This document shows, piece after piece, positions 1 through 9,459 of a stretch of DNA of 64,000 nt. The translations under genes were made by a program, and so were the position numbers. The notes beneath the pieces are model-generated. The model worked only from the letters and a program-made list of their open reading frames with translations, was not told where the DNA came from and did not search any database. Origin of the DNA: Tamarix chinensis (taxonomy: Eukaryota; Streptophyta; Magnoliopsida; Caryophyllales; Tamaricaceae); NCBI GenBank assembly GCA_030549775.1, contig CM060174.1:16045193-16109192 (forward strand). The letters run 5' to 3'. The number at the start of each line of letters is the position of its first letter. The stretch's first letter is position 1.

Positions 1-618
1 ATTCATTCCCTAAATTACATTTTTATGGAATCAAAACATTATATAGATTTTAGGACTAGGACAACTGTAAGACCACAACTCTCACTATGACATTAATCAA
101 GTAATAAGGGCTTTTCTAAAGTATCTTCACTGTATACCACACTTGGTCTCCTATGTGAGGGGGCATATGTTCAATTTTAGGTCTTTAACATCCACCACAC
201 TTTGTCTTTTAGGCTATAGGGCACAAAAGATAACCAAATCCTAAGTACGGACACTAGGAAGGCCAATAAGATTCCATTATATGATTCCAATGAGTAAAAA
301 AACTGGGTGTTTTGAGTGTTGACATGAAACAACAATAACACATACAAGCCACCATATTGGATATTTAAGATAACACCAACTCAACGACACAAGGCATCAT
401 AATATTAAAATCTTGATTCAAATTAAATTAAGGTTAATTGTGGATGAAATAATGATTAAAGTATTATAATTACATGAAAAAGTTAAGATAGAATTCCTAA
501 AAGAAGGATAATCAAATATAAAATTAATAATGAAAACTCAAGTATACCAATCAATCAGTCCTTAGGACTAGTAGACTGGTTTAGTCATACCAGACCTAAT
601 GATAAATGAATACACACA
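1..618. other. Unassigned AT-rich flank of CRM-1
   Basis: No coding region or RNA gene is visible. Near 565-595 there is a motif of the form ACTAGTAGACTGGTTTAGT that resembles the repeated motifs at 13320-13600. Because AAAGG directly abuts both ends of CRM-1, this stretch and the DNA from 13312 onward were probably one continuous older repeat before CRM-1 inserted. That continuity is inferred from the target duplication and the motif style, not from an alignment. Confidence 0.4.
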
Positions 619-623
619 AAAGG
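619..623. repeat. Target-site duplication AAAGG (left copy) of CRM-1
   Basis: AAAGG immediately precedes the LTR start TGATG. The same five bases directly follow the 3' LTR at 13307-13311. Identical 5-bp flanks are the footprint of a single retroviral-type integration and fix both element ends. Confidence 0.9.
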
Positions 624-1535
624 TGATGTGTATCTCAATAATATGTATTTAAATAATTCTATTGATTATTGTGAATTGCATTGTACCTATAATTACTTTT
701 CTTATTCTGTGAATAATTAGGGGAAAATAAAATTATTGGAAATGGACCATATTGTGGCTGCTGTGAGTAGGTGTTGCTGGTTTCTGTTGCTGCAACCCTA
801 ATTTGATTTCTTGTAAATTACCGCATAAGTTGATCTTTTTGTTGATTATATCATAAGGAAATTTATCAATCCCATATGATGCATTAGTCGGCATATATTG
901 GCTAGTAGAAATTAAGTTGGTCGTATAATCAGCCACCTGACCCATATTTTTTTGGGTTAGAAGGATTGCAGATTATGCAACCCTTAATAGCCATAATTAG
1001 CTACATAAATTAGCTGATGAGAATTAAGTTGTAAATCATTTATATGGGAATGTTGTAATCTTGTATTTTGTAGTTGGGCTGAATTATTTTTATTAGCACC
1101 AATAGCCTTGTATTTTGTTTGTATTGCTCAGTTGATCTGTTGGGCTGATATATTGGGTCTTTTATTTGAGCCCATCGATTGTATAATGCCTTGTATTGAT
1201 TGTATTGTATACGCACATATATAAGGTGTATACAGGAATGTTTGTATGACACTTGTTTTGGCAGATTATACAGCTCGGTCGTATTATTTTCTCTCTAGGA
1301 TCCTCTCTCTCTCTCTTGCAAAAGTCTCGCTCGCTCGATCTTATTCTCTGCTGATCTTCTTCTTAAATCTCTTTTCTGTAAATCCAACCTCAGTTGCCTT
1401 TGATTTTAATTGTGCTCTGAGTTTTCTTGATCTTCCTTTGGTTTGATTCCTTAGGCTGATTGATCTTTTATAGTCGAACCCTTCACTTAACTAATGGTCA
1501 GGCGAAATTTCTTGAAACCTATCCAGGCTTCATCA
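624..1535 (+). repeat. 5' LTR of CRM-1
   Basis: The 912-bp LTR begins TGATGTG and ends CTTCATCA, with TGATG/CATCA as terminal inverted repeats. It matches 12397-13306 throughout, with about 6 percent substitutions in the 345 bases compared by hand. A TATA box lies at 1216-1226. A CT-rich stretch with CTCTCT runs follows around 1300-1330, in the expected transcribed R/U5 part. Confidence 0.92.
1216..1226 (+). promoter_or_regulatory. LTR TATA box of CRM-1 5' LTR
   Basis: CATATATAAGG is a good plant TATA box about two thirds into the LTR, where the U3/R junction is expected. The 3' LTR keeps the same string at 12973-12983. Transcription probably starts about 25-35 bases downstream; this is inferred from position only. 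Confidence 0.65.
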
Positions 1536-1537
1536 TT

Positions 1538-1549
1538 TGGTATCAGAGC
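1538..1549 (+). other. Primer-binding site (initiator tRNA-Met type)
   Basis: TGGTATCAGAGC starts two bases after the LTR end. It is the standard plant retrotransposon site complementary to the 3' end of initiator methionine tRNA, which primes minus-strand DNA synthesis. Confidence 0.9.
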
Positions 1550-2306
1550 CTCGAGTAATCGAGTGCTTGTGGTTTATTACGTTTATTGTTGACTTTTGTT
1601 GTTTCTTTCCAATTCTTGAGTTTGCTAACCCTCAATTCTATAAGTTGGTGTTTCTAGGGTTTGCGTCTGATAAGAATCAAATGATTATTGTTGTGATAAT
1701 TCAATGACGAATTTTTCCTTACTTCCGATGAAGAAGTTTAACCCTAACGAGATGATAGTGCTTGGAACCCCTAAGTAACCGTTTATTACAAATTTCTCAA
1801 CTAGGGTTTGGTCGGATTTTTGAGTCCTGACAGTAATTGATAAGCAATTTTGCATTCGGTAAACTCTATCCTTTTCTCCTTATAATTCCTGCAATTCTTG
1901 TGATTAAGAATTGATATTATTGTTGCGAGTTAATGCTACACTAAATATTTGAGGAATGTGCAAGTATTAACTCAGTACCGGCGAATCCTTGTTTCTAGAA
2001 AGGAGTAGAGGCTCCAAGAAGAGGGGCCCTAATTCATTATTCAACTTAACCGCCAACATTTTTTGGCACGGTATATTCATTCCTTTCTTGAGAATTTTGT
2101 TGCTGTGTGTTGGTTGGCGATTGTCTAATATCATTGTTCTATTTTAGTAGATGCTTTTAGTCGTGTAGTTGTACTGTGATTACTCTATTATAAGTGTGAT
2201 CAATTTTACTGTCATTATTTGATTAGTTAGATTCAATTGTGCTATTTTCTGTAAATTGATCGACTTTCGGTTTTGGTTATAAAGTAAATAAAGTGTATGA
2301 CTCATT
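1550..2306 (+). other. Untranslated leader of CRM-1
   Basis: About 750 bases between the primer site and the gag start contain no long open frame. In related elements this stretch holds the packaging signal, but no specific structure could be assigned by eye. Confidence 0.6.
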
Positions 2307-3214
2307 ATGTCTAATAACGGCCAATATGTGAACCAATTAGTGTTTGTGTCTACTAATGATCTATTAGAAACACTTAGAACATTTCAAGAACAAATGAATT
2401 CCCAATTGGCTGTGTTGTTTGCTAACCTAGAGAAAAGAATAGGAGAACAAGAAATTAGGATTAAAGATTTACAGAATAATAGACTAAATGATCAACATGC
2501 TGGGATATTAGGAAGGGCTCCCATGGAACCTAGAAATAGGATTCCCCCTTTAACTAATTTAGAAGAATTAGACGATCAAATATCCAATAATAGTGATAGT
2601 AGACCTAGAGAAGTTAATAGGCAGGAAAGGGAATTAGATCAAATTGATAGGAATGTAAGTAACCTTAAGTTTAATATATCTGGATTTAATGGGAGAAATG
2701 ATCCTGATTATTGCTTTGAATGGGAAAGAAAGATAGAGTTAGTATTTGAGTGCCATAATTATTCTGATGAAAAGAAAATTAAGGTAGCTGTAGTAGAATT
2801 TACAGACTATGCTTCTTCTTTGTATTATAACCTTGTCCTAACTAGGTGCAGGAGTGGAGAACCACCTATACAGACTTGGGATGAATTTAAGGCTTTAATG
2901 AGGAAGAGGTTTGTACCAAAATATTACTATAGAGAGTTGTATAAGAGATTGCAAACATTAAGTCAGGGTAATAGATCTGTAGATGAATATTTTAAGGAAT
3001 TAGAAATGTTAGTAATTAAAACTGGAATTTTTGAGGATGAGGATGCTACAATGGCTAGGTTCTTGAGTGGGTTGAATTATGAAATTGGTGATAAGGTAGA
3101 ATTATATCCATATGGGACTTTGAATGAGATGGTTAATATAGCAGCAAAAATAAAAAGTCAAATAAGGAGAACTAGACAAAATAAGCTCCCTAGAATTGGG
3201 TTTAGAAATACTCT
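2307..3214 (+). pseudogene. gag: CRM-1 gag, N-terminal part (interrupted)
   Basis: Capsid/nucleocapsid precursor of the retrotransposon. The frame opens with MSNNGQ after the leader. An early acidic, Gln/Glu/Leu-rich coiled-coil-like stretch (about residues 15-60) is followed by the Retrotrans_gag core at about residues 115-290. That core has the usual spaced Trp and aromatic residues (FEWERKIELVFE, WDEFKALMRKRFVP) and the SVDEYFKELE motif. There is no stop in this part. The frame is cut at 3215 by the CACTA element, whose first bases add a short foreign tail before a stop at 3282-3284. Coding resumes in the same phase at 8766 on the far side of the insertion. Confidence 0.88.
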
Positions 3215-3660
3215 CACTACTTCGAAAAGCAGTTTTAATAATGGTTATTTTATAGTTTTAATAACGGTTTTCAACCATTATTAAAATGCCCATTATTAAA
3301 TCTTTAATAACGGTTCATAACCGTTATCAAAAATATAAAAAAACCCGCCAATATGAGCCTAAAATGTATGTTTAATAACGGTTTTTAAGAAAAACCGTTG
3401 TTAAAAAAGAGGGTTTTAATAAGTGTTACTACAAAAACCGTTGTTAAAACATCATCCAAATAGACTTTCTAACATTATTTAGGCATTTATTAAACCCTAA
3501 TACGTATTAAATGAGCATAAATTTGAGATTAAATGTACATTTTTAATAACGGTTTGCATAAGAACCATTATTAAAACATGGTTTTAGAAGAACCGTTATT
3601 AAAACATAGGTTTTAATAACGGTTTTCATAAGAACCTTTATTAACACTACATTTTTTTAT
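3215..3660. repeat. CACTA-1 subterminal repeat array (3' end of element)
   Basis: At least ten copies of TTTTAATAACGGTT or its reverse complement occur within 450 bases, for example near 3254, 3302, 3372, 3541 and 3611. They are often paired head to head as an imperfect palindrome with a 4-12 base centre. In En/Spm such motifs bind the element's TNPA protein and bring the two ends together; that role here is inferred. Confidence 0.85.
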
Positions 3661-3970
3661 TTAAAGTTTTTGCATTTTTTTTCTTGCCCACATACACAGT
3701 TGTATGCTCAAATCAATACCAAATCTGCATTGTAAAACAACATCAATTCATAACAAATATGCAATCACGCCATAATTTCAATCAATACCTAGTTAATATG
3801 CATGTCTTAATACACCGAACATATATACTCAAGAATCAAAATTAGTAGGCATACCAGAACTTGGTAGCTCTACACCTTAAAGTAAAATGTTCATAAATCT
3901 AGCCTAGAAGACTTAAAGACATAGACAAAATACAAACTTGAACATGCATGTAGAATATATAGATCTCTAC

Positions 3971-6900
3971 CTAATACCGAATGAATGAGTGCACGTGCTT
4001 GGCCCATTGTTCTCTCACTTCATCAATTTCTTCAACATTGTATTGCTAGCCTTGTGCATAATTATCGGTGAAAAACTACAATGCCCAAGTTTCAATTAAT
4101 ATACAGTTAGCACTTACGTCAAGTGCCAAACATATATGTCATGATTCATTAATGGGAATATATCGAAAAGAAAACATACATGGCTTGGATCTATGTTGAC
4201 CGATATATTTTGGACTATTAGATCCATTGCTCTACATACATAGTATCCACAATCATTGTCGTTTTGCTGTTGTGGACACTATCAAATGAATTCAATTAGC
4301 TCTCTAACTATTAGATATTAATTTTAATTAAAATAAAATACGAAATAGTTGTCTTCCTACTTACTATGACAGACTCGTATTGAACATTCTTTGGGTCTGG
4401 GACACCATTCCCACCTCTCCTTTGATACGCTGTCTATAGTTCCCTAATAAATAGAGTTGGATACACAATATTGTAAGTACGCATATATACCTCAAATAAT
4501 GAAAGCTAGTAGAATATAGGTATAAATAAGCTAATGAAGTAAGAAGTGAAAAGTATACTAACATGTCAATAAATTCCTTCCCACCACGACGAGCAACTTC
4601 AAAAGGCACGTCATAGGTGTGAAGGGAATCAAACACATAGACTTTATTAAGATCAGGTTGGACGGCGTACAAAACCTAATTTTCAGTTGCAAGGTGAGGA
4701 ATGAGATAGAGCTTGTTATGTCCCTCAATCAAAACGCGATCCGCTAAATAGTTTTTGTGCCTACCCTCTCTTATTGTACTACCGTCAGCTATGTAGTATG
4801 GGCACACAAACACAATAGAGGACAACATTCCCACCATCGCAGCTCGAGTAGCTACCAACCTATGGACGACAAAAACAATGCATATTTGTTTAGAGTACTA
4901 ATAACTCATATAAGAGGTCATAAAAATTCCAATTGTACAAGTTAAGAGTACTAAAATCTCAAAATGAAATAATACTTACATGATATAGACGGCGACACTC
5001 ATGGTTGACATCCATTCCTGATTATAAATGTCGCTTATGTCAACCGTCGATACCATGTAAGTAGCATTGTCCCTCCCAGCATACTCAGGATGATAATCAA
5101 TGAAAATATAATTGTCCCTGAGGTAGTTTTGGGCATAAAAATATAATAAAGCTAATGCTGGTGGAAGTTGTCTTTGTTGATCTAAAGAAGGAATCTTTTG
5201 TGGGGCAACTGATTTCTTAGATTTAGCTCTCTTTCCTTTAGCAGCGCCCTATTTTGTGTTGCTTGTTCTACTAGTACCTCTATTGGTTTTACTAGCAGAA
5301 GCAGTCTTCTTTTTTGATTCTTAATTGATAATATTAAACAAAAGATATATTGAGCATATAAATATATATATGAAAAATGTATGAATAGTATAACTACTAA
5401 ACAAGGTCTAATGAAGATGTCAAATGTCAATACCTCTTCAGTAGTGAGACGTATTTGATCTGCAGGCCAAGCCACGAAGCTTCCATGAGCTTTTAGTACT
5501 GTGGTTGCCTCATCGCCCTCTTTATAACAAGGCAAGTGCACACTACCAATGATTGGAGTGTCAATACTCACTGGCATTGTATTTAGGGCTAAATTATACC
5601 CGTGGATTGTTTACGTTTCGGTACTATGACTGATGCAGACCCTTCCTTTCACTAAAATTGTTGAAAGGTCATTCGCTAATAAGTCACATTTATGCAAACC
5701 CTAAACAAAAATATTACACATTATCAATAATTTATTACATCGAATACATTTAATAACAATTCATAGTTTGTAATACTTACCTCGGAAAGAGTAGAAAGAA
5801 GTGCATTAGCTTCACAACTATCTCTGACGCTATTTACATTAGGTATGTGAAGCTGATCATGGTCTACTGAATCAGATGGCTTATACCCTTGAGATTTAAT
5901 AAATGAAAACTCTTGCTCCATTGTTTCGATCTGTTCAAATGCCACGTTCAATTTTTGGGTGAGGATGGCGACTTGCTCATTAGTGCTACGAGAACCACGA
6001 GATCGACCACATATGCTCGTTCTTGTAACACCCATTCCAAGGTCCCTGTGTCTTCCAGGGTGTTCTACAATTCCTGTAGCCTGGGACACAATGCTATATA
6101 GGTCCACCTCCTCATCATCTGACGTTTCAAGTTCGTCTTGTAATGTATATAATATATGTAAATTTAACTTATATTAATAAGCATAATATAATAGTTTTAT
6201 AAAAGAAAACTAAGTAGGGTTCTAGATATCTACAAACTTATAATTTTTTTGGCTGCAACATCAACATATTCATTAATATATCCATCTCTTGTTGCTCTAG
6301 CCTTCTTCCACAATGTACCAATATTGATGGACGAGGTACATGGGTCCAAGTCTTGGGCTAGGAGCTACAAATCAAAAAAATATTCTTAATTAAGAATATT
6401 ATTATAAAATTAGACATTTACATCTAAATATATAATCACAAAATGCATACCAACTCCTCTTCAAGGCCCGCATAGCCTTTGCGAGCCATATTATGCCAGT
6501 ATTTATTTTGCTTCGCAATCTCTTTATTTTGGGTACTTTTTTCCTATGTGACAAGACAAAACATAATGACATGGTTATTTCAATATTAAGCATAATAATG
6601 GAATTGATACAAAAAGTTTAATTGTTATCTAACAAGTACCTTAAAATCCCCCATAAGACAATAATCAATGAATTGGTTCCAACTTTCTTGATCGATGAAA
6701 CCGTATCGTTTGGATGGGTTCGGTCGTAGAGAACCATCCCTCTTTCTATTCTTTTCTCTACGAGCTAAATAAGATGTAAAGGTTCTTAGACACTCCCCAC
6801 AATGTCTAAGAAGCCATTTCTTCCTACTCTCTGGGACATTAAACACTCTTTGCAAAATAAGACAAGTAGATGTATACCGATGTTAATGTAATAAAATTAA

Positions 6901-7209
6901 TAACATTTGACATACAAAAATGATTACATAAAATAGCATATTTACCATGATTTCCTACCAAATATGCTCCTTATGACCCTTTGGAACCTACTTCCAATTA
7001 TTATAGGAGATAGGAACACGGTTACAGGTCACAAGTGAAATGTAAGTCAAGATCATATCTGCGTAAGGGCCGATGGGAAGATTGTAAGTATTCCATCCTA
7101 ACTCGACTAATTCTCTTCTATTCCTCATGTCTGTGACGATTCTCATAATCGTAGGTCCTCTCTTCCCTTCTTCATCACTGCTGTCCCTATCAATGTTTTT
7201 ATTGGCCAT
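3971..7209 (-). pseudogene. CACTA-1 TNP-like / Ulp1 protease fusion gene (multi-exon, broken)
   Basis: Minus-strand gene with intron-like gaps. Exon-like blocks lie at about 7209-6946 (start MANKNI; GPTIM and NLPIGPYADM typical of Transposase_24/TNP-like proteins), 6855-6630, 6546-6450, 6363-6240, 6150-5785, 5706-5434, 5318-4980, 4860-4562 and 4292-4195, with a tail near 4080-3971. Several blocks end at GT donors, for example GAG|GTAAGT near 5784. The C-terminal half is a Ulp1-like C48 cysteine peptidase: VYVFDSL at about 4630-4650 and QQNDNDCGYYV at 4237-4269, keeping catalytic Gln (4264-4266) and Cys (4249-4251). The usual catalytic His is Asn, and a TAG follows it at 4676-4678. Other stops occur near 6985, 5625 and 5250. 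A similar gene is at 30339-33425. The protein does not contain the DDE transposase. Confidence 0.8.
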
Positions 7210-7390
7210 ATCTCTACAAAAAAATAGAAATAAATTATGTTAGAATGTTATGTATTGAGCATAATAATGTACCATTATATTATCGATACGAATCATGCTT
7301 AGAAAGAATGAATCTCATATGTATCATGCTATTCTATATATATATATATACGAATCATGCTAACATGTTTCCAAAAAGATATTAATACTA

Positions 7391-7520
7391 ACCCTAACCC
7401 TAATTAACCGTAATTAACCATAATAAACGATAAACCCTAACCCTAACCCTAGCTAATTAACCATAATTTATTATAATAAAACCTAACCCTAAACCTCATA
7501 AAACCCTAATCCCTAAGCCT
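7391..7520. repeat. Telomere-like CCCTAA runs inside CACTA-1
   Basis: Short runs of CCCTAA/CCCTAAA occur at about 7391-7402, 7430-7452 and 7480-7520, mixed with TAATTAACC and ATAATAAACC. They are degenerate and lie just upstream of the transposon gene. They are more likely local sequence drift than a true interstitial telomere. Confidence 0.55.
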
Positions 7521-7554
7521 AGCTAAATGTAATTAAACCATAATACATAAATCA

Positions 7555-7596
<42 letters not shown>
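7555..7596. repeat. (ATT)n microsatellite
   Basis: About 14 uninterrupted ATT/TAT units upstream of the CACTA-1 gene. Confidence 0.95.
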
Positions 7597-7811
7597 CATA
7601 CACAATTATTTCTCTCTATTTATTTATTCACTTTTATATATTCCATATTTTTTATATCTATTTAATCCCCATCAAATAGCAATCATTAACATATGCATCT
7701 TTAATTGAAATTTTCATTTAATTATGCATGTGCATATGTAAAATATATTTGCATTTCATTATATGACATTTCCTATATCTTATTGCTAGTCTCCTATACT
7801 TATTAATGAAA

Positions 7812-7836
7812 TGTGTGTGTGTGTGTGTGTGTGTGT
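7812..7836. repeat. (TG)n microsatellite
   Basis: About 12 TG units in the CACTA-1 5' region. The short frames on both strands here are products of the repeat. Confidence 0.95.
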
Positions 7837-8067
7837 ATAGTTTTTATGAGTGAAAATGTATATAATTCTACACTCACATTCATATTATATATGTATGTAA
7901 AGGTCTCGGCCGGCCAACATATGCATTTGTTAATATATAACAATAACGCAACAAATTCAACAACGAACAACAAAATTTTCAGCCAACACATTCAACAACA
8001 CATTTTCGAATGACAAACCGCAATCTTTCAATAACAAAAAAATGAAACCCTGTAGCAACGTGCATGC

Positions 8068-8069
<2 letters not shown>

Positions 8070-8122
<53 letters not shown>
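8070..8122. repeat. (TA)n microsatellite
   Basis: About 26 TA units, followed by TACATATACATATATA. It can form cruciforms and lies between the CACTA-1 gene start and the subterminal array. Confidence 0.95.
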
Positions 8123-8136
<14 letters not shown>

Positions 8137-8486
8137 AGTAGATAAAAATTTACGAGAGGAAGAACAAACACATACATAAAGTGAGCTAGCTACAAACACG
8201 ACGGCGAGCAAGTTGAGAGAGGCAAGAGCTTCAAGCACGATGGAGGATGAAGGTGCAAGTAATGGCTAGCTAGCTTCGGAACAATGACAGCATGCACATG
8301 CAGAGCCGACAATGGCAGAGGCATGGTGGAGAGTTGGCGATGCGAAGGTTTCCCTTACTTGAGAGGAGCCGGAGTGGTGGTGCGAGGGTTTACAAGGAGA
8401 AGGAGAGCAAGAGAACGAAGGTGCAGAGAGTCTGAAACTTTTGGCATGAAACAGAACTGAGCGAAATAAAAGTTTGATTTTGGAGT

Positions 8487-8762
8487 TTTAATAACGGTTC
8501 CTGAGAGAACCTTTATTAAAAAGAGGATTTAATAACGGTTCCTGAGAGAACCGTTATTAAAACATTCGGCCTTTTGACAACGGTTCTAATATGAACCGTT
8601 ATTAAAACATCCGTGCAATTTTTAACGTTTCCCTTTTAATAATGATTTTTAACTAGAACCGTTGTCAAAACTCTCCCACCCAATAATTTTCACGCGTTTG
8701 ACAATGGTTCTCGAACCACCGTTATTGTTGTCCCGTTATTATTTTCCGTTTTTATAGTAGTG
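8487..8762. repeat. CACTA-1 subterminal repeat array (5' end of element)
   Basis: Four or more palindromic units of the form TTTTAATAACGGTTC-spacer-GAACCGTTATTAAAA occur near 8487, 8528, 8575, 8635 and 8700. The best, at about 8529-8562, is an almost perfect palindrome around CTGAGA. It mirrors the array at 3215-3660 and confirms that both ends belong to one element. Confidence 0.87.
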
Positions 8763-8765
8763 TAT

Positions 8766-9459
8766 GAAGAGAAATTTTTGTGCAAATAATTCTGGGAACT
8801 GGAAGAGCAGTGGAAAAATTGATTTTAAGGGTAAAGGTAATGAGGTTAAGGTAGGAAACAGAGTTGATAACGGAAAAACTATTGCAGCTAACGCTGCTAG
8901 TGGTCCTTCTAGGACTAGAGATATAAAATGCTTTCAGTGTGGAGGATTAGGTCATATAGCCTCTGAGTGTCCTAATAGGAGGAATATTCTGATTAGGGAA
9001 TCTGGAGACATAGAATCTGAATCCAAGGAAGAAGAGGTAGAGGTCAACACAGTTATGGATGACCTTAGGGACTCTGAAGTAGAAGTAGAACTTCTAGTTA
9101 GTAGGGATCTTTTTTTTGTGCGTAGGGTATTAAATAGTAACAAATTACCTAACCCAAATGCAATACAAAGGAAAAACATATTTCATACTAGATGTTTCAT
9201 CAATGATAAGTGTTTTAACATGGAAATTGATAGTGGGAGTTGTATAAATACTGCTAGTATTTTATTAGTATCTAATTTAGGATTACCAACTACTAAACAT
9301 CCAAAACCCTATAGGCTTCAATGGTTAAATGAACTAAGAGATGTTAAGGTTAGTCAACAGGTTTTAGTAAACTTAAAATTGGGGAAGTATGAAGATTCTG
9401 TTTTGTGTGATAGTGTCCCAATGCATGCTGCTCACTTGTTATTAGGAAGACCATGGTAG
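8766..9459 (+). pseudogene. gag-pro: CRM-1 gag C-terminus and protease
   Basis: Continues the gag frame after the CACTA insertion. A CCHC zinc knuckle (CFQCGGLGHIASEC, 8929-8970) binds RNA in the nucleocapsid. After an acidic linker rich in Glu/Ser comes the aspartic protease with its active site DSG at 9229-9237. The HPKPYRLQWLN motif and LLGRPW typical of the family follow. The frame ends at a TAG (9457-9459) directly after RPW, where relatives read on with a Gln codon; a C-to-T change is the simplest explanation. An apparent ATG at 8764 is formed only by the CACTA junction and is not the native start. Confidence 0.88.

Larger units (their letters stand above)
3215..8762 (-). mobile_element. 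CACTA (En/Spm) DNA transposon CACTA-1
   Basis: The 5.5-kb element starts CACTAC at 3215 and ends GTAGTG at 8762, the hallmark CACTA termini. Flanking triplets are TCT (3212-3214) and TAT (8763-8765), a 3-bp target duplication with one mismatch. Both ends carry arrays of a palindromic subterminal motif built on TTTTAATAACGGTT and its complement. The internal gene runs on the minus strand (7209 to 3971) and encodes a TNP-like/Ulp1 fusion. I found no TNPD (Transposase_21) DDE/D transposase frame, so the copy is probably non-autonomous. It sits inside CRM-1 gag and is therefore younger than CRM-1. Confidence 0.9.

Noticed and set aside
5913..6177. Plus-strand frames opposite the CACTA-1 gene
   Set aside because: They are antisense to the exon at 6150-5785, which has clear family motifs and a splice donor.
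7391..7520. Interstitial telomere
   Set aside because: Runs are short, interrupted and inside a CACTA element with other simple repeats.
8764..8766. ATG at the start of the 231-residue gag-protease frame as a native start
   Set aside because: The A and T of this ATG belong to the 3-bp duplication next to the CACTA end; the true gag start is at 2307.
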